The notes under the pieces: generated by a model
The model's input: the letters and a program-made list of their open reading frames with translations, nothing else
What the model was told of the DNA's origin: nothing
Databases searched by the model: none
NCBI GenBank assembly: GCA_900758895.1
Contig: CAAETG010000129.1
Location: forward strand, 1 to 6,214
Length of the DNA: 6,214 nucleotides
Direction: 5' to 3'
DNA from: Bacilli bacterium
GTDB taxonomy: Bacteria > Bacillota_I > Bacilli_A > RF39 > UBA660
Part shown: positions 1 through 5,657 of the stretch, piece by piece
How the letters are laid out: the number at the start of each line of letters is the position of its first letter
Numbering within the stretch: position 1 is the stretch's first letter
Program-made: the position numbers and the translations under genes

Positions 1-80
1 AATAAAAAGGCTAATAATCCTTTTGATTTGCGAATATTTTCTTTCAAAAAATGAATATTAAACAAGTTTTTCAAATTCAT
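1..80 (-). CDS. Probable ABC transporter permease, N-terminal fragment (runs off the window)
   Basis: An ATG at 78-80 opens a frame that stays open to the window edge for 26 codons. It reads MNLKNLFNIHFLKENIRK followed by SKGLLAFL. A basic, amphipathic start leading into hydrophobic residues is typical of the cytoplasmic N-terminus of a multi-pass exporter permease. A GGAGG ribosome site lies at 90-94, 9 nt upstream and inside the ATPase gene. The frame overlaps the last 23 nt of the ATPase gene, which suggests translational coupling. The role as membrane partner of the ATPase is inferred from position and character only, since too little sequence is present for domain recognition. Confidence 0.6.
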   Translation of the reverse strand, partial: MNLKNLFNIHFLKENIRKSKGLLAFL

Positions 81-957
81 AACCTAACGCCTCCATTTGA
101 TAAATAAATACTTCTTCTAAGGTAAGTGGTAAATAATCTAAAATAACAGGATGTAAACTTTCTAAATATTTTCTTGAATCATGCCCTTCTTCATCTATAA
201 TAAGAGTTGCCACACTTCCGACTTTTTTATAAGAAAGTATTTTTAATTTTTTAAATGTTTTCTTATCAAAATCATCTTTAAGTGATATTTGAACTTTAAA
301 CATATTGGTCTTTAAAGTATCAATATCACTTTCAAATAAAATATTTCCTTTATATAATAATCCTAAGTTATCACATATATCTTCTAGCTCTCGTAAATTA
401 TGAGAAGTCATGATAATCGTTGTATCTTTTTTAGACATAGCCTCTGATAATAACTTTTTAAAATATTTGCGAATAACCGGATCTAAGCCATCAAAAGTTT
501 CATCAAAAAACATATATTTGGCATTCGTGGCTAAGGCACAAATAAGAGCACATTGTCTTTTCATTCCTTTAGAAAATCCACTAATTTTCGCATTGGGATT
601 TAACTTTAAAGTACTTGCTGTATTGATTACATAATTCATATCAAAATTATGATACAATGATTTGTAATATTCAGCCATATCCATTAAGGTATAACCCGGA
701 TAAAAATAAAGGTCATCTGGTACAAAGACCATTTCTTGTTTTAATGCTTCATTGTCATAAGCATTTTCATTATCTATTAGCACTACTCCTTCATCGGAAG
801 TGTAGATACTATTGATAATTCTTAATAGTGTTGATTTACCAGCACCATTAGCACCGACTAAGCCATAGATTGCATTATCATTAATCCTACAACTTAAATT
901 ATCTAAGACATAATTTTTGCCATCAAAGCTTTTCGATAAATTCTTGATTTCAATCAT
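58..957 (-). CDS. ABC transporter ATP-binding protein (YtrB/BcrA-type exporter ATPase)
   Basis: This is a 299-residue cytoplasmic ATPase that would power a membrane permease, probably an exporter. The motifs are in standard order: Walker A GANGAGKST (35-43); a Q-loop region reading FVPDD (78-82), with Asp where Gln is usual; a degenerate signature FSKGM (128-132); Walker B MFFDE with D152 and catalytic E153; D-loop DGLDP (156-160); and switch His186 in TSHN. Residues after about 215 form a C-terminal extension, as in YtrB/BcrA-like proteins. The ATG at 957 is chosen because AAGGAG sits 7 nt upstream (965-970). The open frame continues 28 codons further, but that stretch is promoter and operator DNA with no ribosome site. 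The probable permease gene follows and overlaps. The substrate cannot be read from the sequence; antimicrobial-peptide or cell-wall-stress export is common for this type when controlled by GntR/YtrA-like repressors. Confidence 0.93.
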   Translation of the reverse strand: MIEIKNLSKSFDGKNYVLDNLSCRINDNAIYGLVGANGAGKSTLLRIINSIYTSDEGVVLIDNENAYDNEALKQEMVFVPDDLYFYPGYTLMDMAEYYKSLYHNFDMNYVINTASTLKLNPNAKISGFSKGMKRQCALICALATNAKYMFFDETFDGLDPVIRKYFKKLLSEAMSKKDTTIIMTSHNLRELEDICDNLGLLYKGNILFESDIDTLKTNMFKVQISLKDDFDKKTFKKLKILSYKKVGSVATLIIDEEGHDSRKYLESLHPVILDYLPLTLEEVFIYQMEALGYEFEKLV

Positions 958-964
958 AATCTCT

Positions 965-970
965 CTCCTT
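965..970 (-). promoter_or_regulatory. Ribosome binding site fixing the ABC ATPase start
   Basis: AAGGAG on the minus strand lies 7 nt before the ATG at 957. It decides this start over the longer open frame that begins at 1041. Its first two bases overlap the end of the 12-bp inverted repeat, so a bound repressor or a hairpin could also affect ribosome access. Confidence 0.85.
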
Positions 971-999
971 AATTGTATTATATGTACTAATACAATTAA
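969..999. promoter_or_regulatory. Perfect 12-bp inverted repeat, candidate repressor operator of the ABC operon
   Basis: The arms TTAATTGTATTA (969-980) and TAATACAATTAA (988-999) are exact reverse complements separated by the 7 nt TATGTAC. The repeat lies between the ABC promoter's -10 element and the ribosome site, so it covers the predicted transcription start. Its half-sites spaced about two helical turns apart and its position before a YtrB-like ATPase resemble operators of GntR-family YtrA regulators. The identity of the regulator is inference, because no GntR gene is in the window. The symmetry is too AT-rich and lacks the T-tract expected of a terminator. Confidence 0.6.
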
Positions 1000-1028
1000 A
1001 ATATACCACATAAAATAAATTATTGCAA
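1000..1028 (-). promoter_or_regulatory. Probable promoter of the ABC exporter operon
   Basis: Minus-strand TTGCAA (1023-1028) is separated by 17 nt from TATATT (1000-1005), which is preceded by TGG and so forms an extended -10. Transcription would start near 993, inside the inverted repeat at 969-999. The promoter lies just past the terminator of the surface-protein gene, so the ABC genes appear to be an independent unit. A TATAAT at 977-982 also exists but has no good -35 element at the right distance. Confidence 0.5.
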
Positions 1029-1032
1029 TATA

Positions 1033-1062
1033 AAAATGCAAAGTTTTGCAACTTTACATTTT
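1033..1062 (-). terminator. Intrinsic terminator of the surface-protein gene
   Basis: Two 13-nt arms (1050-1062 and 1033-1045) pair completely on the minus-strand transcript, with one G-U pair and a GCAA tetraloop (1046-1049). The 3' arm ends in a run of five T. On the plus strand the wobble becomes an A-C mismatch, so the structure favours minus-strand transcription. It begins right at the TGA stop of the upstream gene. Confidence 0.75.
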
Positions 1063-2342
1063 CAATTAACTACATAGGGGTCAGATATCGTTCCAGAACC
1101 CGTAATTATAACATTTGATGACAAATTAATAACTGGACGAACACCATATAGCCCATTAACGTTAAGATGATCGTTACCGAAACTGCCAGTTGAAATCACA
1201 ACAACTACATAGGCATAGCTATGAATACTATCCTCAAGAAAGTAATACGGAGTCATCGTCCAATAATTCTGTCCTGTATAAAGGTAATAACTCGTATTAT
1301 CAGTTCTATATACTCCTCCGGCCATGGATACTTCATCGGCAATAATTAAACCTATTTTTGTTGTATACAAATCAATATTATTACCACATTCTAGTATTGG
1401 TGTTTTATTGGCTAATAATCTTTCATATGCTACATAATAAATCGTACTACTTGGTGTTGCACTCCAGTTATATCCACTTGTCATTTCTCGATTATTACAG
1501 AATCCTGGCGTACTTACTACTTTATCATCATATCCTTTATTGGCTATATTTGTTTGATACCAATTATCTAGTACTCCTTTTATTGTACTTGCTGTTCCAC
1601 TATTTTGACTACTTGGCCTTTGGGCACCTATTTGATAGGTATATCCTACATAGTAACTTGTCTCATAATCTTCATTAAATGTACTGGTTCCTATTTGTCT
1701 ATCATTTGTCGATTCTCCATTTGCATGGGCACTTGTTCCGTCATAGATAATTCTAATGGAACCGTCTCCATTAATTCGGATGATTCTCCAATAATACCCT
1801 GCAAATTTAAGATAATTATTTTCAACTGCTCCTCTAAAATAATAACTTGTTCCTAAATTATCTTGTGCTTGCCATACTCCTTCATCAGTTGTAGCAGCAT
1901 TTGCGAAGTTTGGTATTCCTTCATTTACTGTTACATTTGCAAGTATAGTTTCTCCTGCACTAGCTTTTTCAGTAAAATCTAAATAGCATTTAGTCCCTTT
2001 CGTTGTATATGGCGCAATACTAAATGCTTTTGTATTACTATCATAATTTAATGTTAGTCCATCTATTGTACTTCCATCTTTATAAGTACAATATGATGTA
2101 CTTGCAAGTTCATAATTACCTTCTGGTATGGTATCAGATGGTTCTCCATCTACCGTTATAGCAACAATATTCAAATCTGCCAAACTATAATTAATTGTTC
2201 CATTAACCAAAGGTATAGACTCTGTTACTCTATATTTTGCTCTGGTAAAGTTTAGTATGATAGCACTAATAATTAGAACGGCTACCACTCCAATTATGAT
2301 ATTTCTTTTTAAGTGACTTCTTTTTAAAGTTTCAATTTCCAT
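1062..2342 (-). CDS. Membrane-anchored surface protein with a C-terminal GVRPVINL-type (DUF6273/C-lectin-like) domain
   Basis: This is a 426-residue protein, probably displayed outside the cell. A basic N-terminus (LKRSHLKR) precedes one hydrophobic helix (about 14-32) that serves as signal anchor; no lipobox or LPXTG motif is present. Residues 35-125 form a first extracellular module with C85 and C119. A second module begins near 130 and includes YYWRIIRINGDGSIRIIYDG (183-202). It ends with NYWTMTP (359-365), a Tyr/Ser/Val-rich stretch and GVRPVINL (400-407). This ending resembles DUF6273-type proteins that occur in many copies in gut Bacillota, a family resemblance I recall rather than searched. 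The ligand is unknown; adhesion or recognition is inference. The start has AGAAGG (2351-2356) upstream. The gene has its own promoter and terminator and is divergent from an Xre-type regulator. The stop is TGA. Confidence 0.85.
   Translation of the reverse strand: MEIETLKRSHLKRNIIIGVVAVLIISAIILNFTRAKYRVTESIPLVNGTINYSLADLNIVAITVDGEPSDTIPEGNYELASTSYCTYKDGSTIDGLTLNYDSNTKAFSIAPYTTKGTKCYLDFTEKASAGETILANVTVNEGIPNFANAATTDEGVWQAQDNLGTSYYFRGAVENNYLKFAGYYWRIIRINGDGSIRIIYDGTSAHANGESTNDRQIGTSTFNEDYETSYYVGYTYQIGAQRPSSQNSGTASTIKGVLDNWYQTNIANKGYDDKVVSTPGFCNNREMTSGYNWSATPSSTIYYVAYERLLANKTPILECGNNIDLYTTKIGLIIADEVSMAGGVYRTDNTSYYLYTGQNYWTMTPYYFLEDSIHSYAYVVVVISTGSFGNDHLNVNGLYGVRPVINLSSNVIITGSGTISDPYVVN
1122..1262 (-). 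other. Candidate hypervariable region at the 3' end of the surface-protein gene
   Basis: Codons 361-407 run from the WTMTP anchor to GVRPVINL. Between the anchors (residues 366-399), a hand count finds 28 of 34 codons ending in T or C. Many are TAT/TAC, GAT, AGT/AGC, GTT, ATT, CAT, CTT, GGT and AAC, that is, one-base or two-base variants of AAT/AAC at the first two positions. This is the pattern adenine-directed diversification would leave. An AT-rich genome also favours T-ending codons, so the pattern alone does not prove diversification. No template repeat or reverse transcriptase is in the window. Confidence 0.3.
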
Positions 2343-2364
2343 AGCTTAGCCCTTCTTTCATGAT

Positions 2365-2424
2365 GCTAGGCTTCATTTTAATTTGCATAAAAATAAACTA
2401 TTATAAGATGATGAGTTTCCTAGC
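2365..2424 (-). promoter_or_regulatory. 5' leader of the surface-protein gene with an inverted repeat
   Basis: The predicted transcript has a leader of roughly 85 nt before the ATG at 2342. In it GCTAGG (minus, 2419-2424) can pair with CCTAGC (2365-2370). After a small asymmetric internal loop, a further 4 bp can form between 2411-2414 and 2373-2376. The enclosed loop is long and AT-rich and the stem is short, so any regulatory role is uncertain. No known riboswitch is recognised. Confidence 0.25.
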
Positions 2425-2434
2425 TTATAGTTAA

Positions 2435-2463
2435 ATTATAATTTGAGCTAGACTAAAAGTCAA
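2435..2463 (-). promoter_or_regulatory. Strong sigma-A-type promoter of the surface-protein gene
   Basis: Minus-strand TTGACT (2458-2463) is followed by exactly 17 nt and then a perfect TATAAT (2435-2440). This is the best promoter in the window. Transcription would begin near 2428. The palindrome at 2477-2494 sits about 14 nt upstream of the -35 element. Confidence 0.8.
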
Positions 2464-2476
2464 GAAAAACTTCGCC

Positions 2477-2494
2477 AAATTGCACATGCAATTT
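2477..2494. promoter_or_regulatory. Palindromic operator candidate between the divergent surface-protein and regulator genes
   Basis: AAATTGCA (2477-2484) and TGCAATTT (2487-2494) are perfect 8-bp inverted arms separated by CA. The site lies upstream of the surface-protein promoter and 44 nt before the start of the HTH gene. This is a typical place for autoregulation and control of the neighbour by an Xre-type dimer. Binding by the adjacent regulator is inference from position and symmetry. Confidence 0.5.
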
Positions 2495-2537
2495 TATTTA
2501 TTATGAGTAAATGAGAAAATAATTTCGGTGATATCTT

Positions 2538-2996
2538 ATGAAATATAATATTTATTTAAATAGCATTAGACAAGCTAATCATTTAACTCAGCAAGAAATT
2601 GCTAATATCCTTGGCATTTCTAGATCCGTGTATACAAAATATGAAAATGGCTATGAGCTAATTCCAATTAAACATTTGCTTGCTTTTTGCAATTATTTTA
2701 ATATTCGGGTAGATAATGTTTTTGGTTTTTCTTTTAATAAGTCTCAATCATTAAATAATAATGTAGATAATAAAATTATTGGCCAAAGGCTAAGGGATTT
2801 TCGAAAAGAAAATAAACTAACTCAAGAAAAACTGGCTAATACGTTAAACACAACCGATACTGTTATTAGTGGTTATGAGTCTGGGAGAAGGTTGATTGCT
2901 ACCCCTTTTCTTTATCAAATCTGTCATCAATATCATGTTAGTGCAGATTATCTATTAGGTAGAATTGATGAGCCAAAGTATCTAAAAGAAAATTGA
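2538..2996 (+). CDS. Xre-family transcriptional regulator with two tandem HTH domains
   Basis: This 152-residue cytoplasmic DNA-binding protein carries two Cro/C1-type HTH_3 domains. The first spans about 5-63, with core LTQQEIANILGISRS (16-30) leading to YENG (35-38). The second spans about 80-142, with core LTQEKLANTLNTTDT (94-108), YESG (113-116) and the usual family ending VSADYLLGRID. A polar linker (67-79, Asn/Ser-rich) joins them. No sensor or enzymatic domain is present, so the two HTH units may bind a pair of half-sites within one chain. The ATG has GGTGAT (2527-2532) 5 nt upstream. The gene is divergent from the surface-protein gene, which it may control together with itself through the palindrome at 2477-2494. 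No clear -35/-10 pair was found for it. It is the only plus-strand gene. The stop TGA lies in the shared terminator hairpin. Confidence 0.9.
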   Translation: MKYNIYLNSIRQANHLTQQEIANILGISRSVYTKYENGYELIPIKHLLAFCNYFNIRVDNVFGFSFNKSQSLNNNVDNKIIGQRLRDFRKENKLTQEKLANTLNTTDTVISGYESGRRLIATPFLYQICHQYHVSADYLLGRIDEPKYLKEN

Positions 2997-3017
2997 TACC
3001 GTTTTACAGTATCAATT
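2991..3017. terminator. Shared hairpin terminator between the convergent regulator and rhodanese genes
   Basis: Perfect 9-bp arms AATTGATAC (2991-2999) and GTATCAATT (3009-3017) flank a 9-nt loop. The TGA stop of the HTH gene (2994-2996) is in one arm, and the TAA stop of the rhodanese gene (3016-3018) begins in the other. On the minus strand the stem is followed by TTCTTTTAG, so termination should work better for the rhodanese transcript. In the plus direction the following sequence (ATTCATAAC) is a poor T-tract. Confidence 0.55.
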
Positions 3018-3273
3018 ATTCATAACTCATTTGGGTAACATCATATCCATAATATTCTAAAATGCTTACCGCCTTTCTTGATTTTGTTCCTTTGTTACAA
3101 ACAATAAAATACCGTTTATTTTTATCTAATAATGTTTTATAATTTAACATTAATTTTTCATAAGGAATATTAATACTATCGGGATGGTGGTAAGCTTCAT
3201 AATCTAGAGGGTGTTGTATGTCTATTAGTGTTCCCATATTTTTGTAGTAATCTTTTATATTTAACCTTTTCAT
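3016..3273 (-). CDS. Small single-domain rhodanese-like sulfurtransferase
   Basis: This 85-residue protein lacks a signal peptide or membrane segment and is likely cytoplasmic. It shows the rhodanese fold landmarks: LIDIQHPLDYEAYHHPDSINIPYEKL, split here as LIDIQHPLDYEAYHH (16-30) and PDSINIPYEKL (31-41), matches the usual LIDVR..E(Y)..GHIPGAINIP. The active-site loop CNKGTKS (59-65) keeps the catalytic Cys (C59), which would carry a persulfide, and is followed by RKAVSILEYYGYDV. It is short for the family (usually about 100 residues) and lacks the common GG(W) ending. In the first motif His replaces Arg after the Asp and Tyr-His-His-Pro-Asp replaces Gly-His-Ile-Pro-Gly, so activity is not certain. 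Ribosome-site sequence before the ATG is weak. No promoter is clear, so read-through past the coupling-protein terminator is possible. Its sulfur acceptor is unknown. Confidence 0.82.
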   Translation of the reverse strand: MKRLNIKDYYKNMGTLIDIQHPLDYEAYHHPDSINIPYEKLMLNYKTLLDKNKRYFIVCNKGTKSRKAVSILEYYGYDVTQMSYE

Positions 3274-3300
3274 ACTATCACACTTTATTTTATGTAATTA

Positions 3301-3335
3301 AAAAAATAAGGCTTAGTTCATTTGCCTTATTTTTT
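3301..3335 (-). terminator. Intrinsic terminator after the coupling-protein gene
   Basis: Perfect 12-bp arms AAAAAATAAGGC (3324-3335 read on minus) and GCCTTATTTTTT (3301-3312 read on minus) enclose an 11-nt loop and end in a T-run. The structure begins at the TAA stop (3334-3336). Because the repeat is symmetrical with A-runs and T-runs on both sides, it could stop transcription in either direction. Confidence 0.85.
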
Positions 3336-5628
3336 ATTCGTTAAAGAAATCATCAAAAAATTCGTCATCCGTAATTACATTATCATTTACGATAATACTA
3401 TCTGCATCAACATTTATTTTTGGTTTATTTTCTTTTGGTGTTTCTGCTGGTTGTTCCTTTATATTTTCTGTTGATGGGACTGAATCTTTCTTTTCTGTTA
3501 CTGATGCGATGCCAACTCCTTCAGGGGGTTTTGGCGCAGAAACAATTCTTTCTGTTTCTTTTGGTAATTCTATTTTTGGCTCTTCTACTATTGTTTCTAC
3601 TGGTTTTTCTTTTGCTTGATTTTCCATTTCCGCTTTTTGTCTTGCTTCTTCTTCATCTAGTTCTTTTAATCTTCTATCAATATCTTTCATCATTTGATCA
3701 ATATCCAAATCTGATAAACTACTCATTGGTTTATTAAACATTGGATTAGAACTAAATGGTGAAGTACTATTTGAATTTGATGAAGAGATTGGAGTTGATG
3801 AGCCTATATTGGAAGCAAAAGGGTTCATTCCTCCTGCAGTAAATGGATTTCCAAAATTATTACTAAATGGATTCGATGATTCTCCGTTATTTTCTAAGTT
3901 ACTCATCATTTGTTTTCTTTTTTCTTCTGTTACAAATTTCTTTAAATCAAACAATTCTATTTTTTTGATTTCCCGAGTTGGGTAAGTTGCTTCTTCTCGA
4001 CTTATTCCCCAATCCATTTTAAAATCTGGTTCTAGTTTCGTTTTAAATGGATTCATACGAAGTCTGATAATAATTGCTTGAAATAATTTTAACTTTTGCA
4101 AATCGGATACTGTAACGAGTGGAGTCGATGCTGTTTTATCTTTTTCTTTTGATTTTACTTCTCCACACATTTTTGATATTTCTTCTAGAGCTGCTAATTC
4201 AGTAGATATTAAATATACTAAGTTACCACAGTTACCTTTGATAATTTCAGCGACTTCTTTACCATATACATCGTTTAATTGAGCGAAGTTTTGAATGATA
4301 AAGGTAAATCTAATATCACGAGAACGGGCTGCTGAAACCATTGAATCTACATCTTTTAGTGGCGGCATGTTTGCAAACTCATCTAGAATAAAGTTTGTTC
4401 TAAACGGAAGTTTACCTCCATTTTCTTGAGCAACATCAATTAGTGTTTCATAACATTGTTTAATAAAGATTGTCATTAAGGAATGATATGTTTTTTTCTC
4501 ATCATGAATAATCATGAATACGGCTGTTTTTTCACGACCGATATCTTGCATATTAAAATCACTGTAAGCTAGCATTTCACTTAAAGCTTCTCGGGATGAA
4601 AATAATCTTATTTTTTGTCTAAATGTTGATAAAATACCACCCTTTGTTTCATTTGGAGCATTAATTGTGTTAGAAGCAAAGATATAAGGGCTTGACTCTG
4701 GACCTTTTAAATTAAAATATTCTTTAATATAATTGCTTGTAGCATAGCGCTCTTCACCAACACTTGACATATAGTTAATACTATTTAAATTTACTTCTTT
4801 TTCTTTAGCATCATAAAATAAACCTAATGCTAAACCTGAAAAATAATCAGCTGCACTCTTTTCCCAGAAATCCGAATCATTGCTTTTTTTTGTTTGATCA
4901 TATAGTATATTTAAAGCTACGTCATCTAATAATTCAGTTGCTTTATCGGTATTTCCTTCTTTAAAATAGCGATATGGTAATGTTAATGGATTCCAAGCAT
5001 TTCCATGAGCCGGTTCTCTAAAGTTTAGAACAATAATTTTATAACCCCGTTCTTTTAGAGCTGATGCAGCATATTTATAAATTTCACCTTTTGGATCGGT
5101 AATAATCATAGATTCGCCTTTTTTGGCTAGTAAGTTAACCATTGGTTTTACAATTGTTTGGGTTTTACCAGAACCAGTAGAACCGATTACTAAATTATGA
5201 TATTCCCCATTGTCTACCCATATTTCTTTGCCATTATTAATCAAAGGTATTCCTGCAGCAGTTAAGTTTTCTGCTTTTGGATCTACTTTTTCAACACCTG
5301 TATCATTTTTAATTTCTTTATCGGTACTCCATCTTGCATATCCACTTTCTTGTTTTTCACCAAGTTTAATTCCAAATCCTTTTCCTTTTTCTTTATTGAA
5401 AATGTAGGATGATACACTTGAGAAAATTAAAACTAATGCAATTACAAACATAAAAAGAGTTATTACAATATAATCACTTGTAAAAGCTTCAAATGGGAGT
5501 AAACCATAAAATTCTCCCTCATTTATAAAAGAGGAAAAATTTAAAACAGCAATCGCACATAGATATAAAAGTAAAATACAATATAAGCAAAATATTAAAA
5601 AGTCTTTAGGTGATATTTTAAATTTCAC
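3334..5628 (-). CDS. VirD4/TraG-type type IV coupling protein (T4CP ATPase)
   Basis: This 764-residue inner-membrane ATPase would recruit a relaxase-DNA complex or protein substrates to a type IV secretion channel. Two N-terminal membrane helices (about 10-31 and 53-75) anchor it. The cytoplasmic motor has Walker A GSTGSGKT (149-156), ITDPKGE (176-182), Walker B ILDEF (414-418; D416, E417), the arginine-bearing SAARSRDIRF and the conserved Gln446 in IIQNFAQL. The region from about 579 to the end is extra: a Ser/Asn/Pro/Phe-rich stretch with repeated NPF (about 583-630), a charged likely coiled coil (638-674), a Pro/Glu/Lys-rich segment, and an acidic end DDEFFDDFFNE. I chose the GTG at 5628 because GGAGG lies 7 nt upstream; the GTG at 5646 would swallow that ribosome site. 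It is preceded by a small membrane-protein gene on the same strand, has its own promoter, and is closed by a strong terminator. Catalytic residues look intact. Confidence 0.93.
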   Translation of the reverse strand: MKFKISPKDFLIFCLYCILLLYLCAIAVLNFSSFINEGEFYGLLPFEAFTSDYIVITLFMFVIALVLIFSSVSSYIFNKEKGKGFGIKLGEKQESGYARWSTDKEIKNDTGVEKVDPKAENLTAAGIPLINNGKEIWVDNGEYHNLVIGSTGSGKTQTIVKPMVNLLAKKGESMIITDPKGEIYKYAASALKERGYKIIVLNFREPAHGNAWNPLTLPYRYFKEGNTDKATELLDDVALNILYDQTKKSNDSDFWEKSAADYFSGLALGLFYDAKEKEVNLNSINYMSSVGEERYATSNYIKEYFNLKGPESSPYIFASNTINAPNETKGGILSTFRQKIRLFSSREALSEMLAYSDFNMQDIGREKTAVFMIIHDEKKTYHSLMTIFIKQCYETLIDVAQENGGKLPFRTNFILDEFANMPPLKDVDSMVSAARSRDIRFTFIIQNFAQLNDVYGKEVAEIIKGNCGNLVYLISTELAALEEISKMCGEVKSKEKDKTASTPLVTVSDLQKLKLFQAIIIRLRMNPFKTKLEPDFKMDWGISREEATYPTREIKKIELFDLKKFVTEEKRKQMMSNLENNGESSNPFSNNFGNPFTAGGMNPFASNIGSSTPISSSNSNSTSPFSSNPMFNKPMSSLSDLDIDQMMKDIDRRLKELDEEEARQKAEMENQAKEKPVETIVEEPKIELPKETERIVSAPKPPEGVGIASVTEKKDSVPSTENIKEQPAETPKENKPKINVDADSIIVNDNVITDDEFFDDFFNE

Positions 5629-5635
5629 ACTTATT

Positions 5636-5640
5636 CCTCC
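5636..5640 (-). promoter_or_regulatory. Ribosome binding site fixing the GTG start of the coupling protein
   Basis: A perfect GGAGG lies 7 nt before the GTG at 5626-5628. It argues against the in-frame GTG at 5644-5646, which precedes the site and lacks a good ribosome site of its own. Confidence 0.85.
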
Positions 5641-5657
5641 AGTCACAAACTAAAAGT

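Noticed and set aside
410..634. Plus-strand open frame of 74 codons
   Set aside because: It lies wholly inside the ABC ATPase gene on the other strand, with no family features or ribosome site.
977..982. TATAAT inside the inverted repeat as the -10 of the ABC promoter
   Set aside because: At 17 nt upstream there is only TATATT, which is a poor -35 but works as an extended -10 paired with TTGCAA at 1023-1028.
958..1041. N-terminal extension of the ABC ATPase by 28 residues
   Set aside because: The stretch is promoter and operator DNA. The hydrophobic peptide it encodes is foreign to this family, and AAGGAG marks the ATG at 957.
1062..1064. Mollicute code 4 (TGA read as Trp)
   Set aside because: TGA ends the surface-protein gene at its terminator and ends the regulator gene in its hairpin, and Trp is encoded by TGG in these genes.
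1358..1856. Two plus-strand open frames (1358-1678 and 1605-1856)
   Set aside because: They are antisense to the surface-protein gene, with Tyr/Leu-heavy or mixed composition and no recognisable domain.
3420..3737. Plus-strand leucine-rich open frame resembling a membrane protein
   Set aside because: It is the complement of the Glu/Lys-rich tail of the coupling protein; GAA/AAA codons read backwards give TTC/TTT, which creates false hydrophobicity.
5210..5407. Plus-strand open frame of 65 codons
   Set aside because: It is antisense to the N-terminal part of the coupling-protein gene, without ribosome site or domain.
5629..5646. GTG at 5646 as the start of the coupling protein
   Set aside because: It would place the GGAGG at 5636-5640 inside the gene; the GTG at 5628 has ideal spacing from it.
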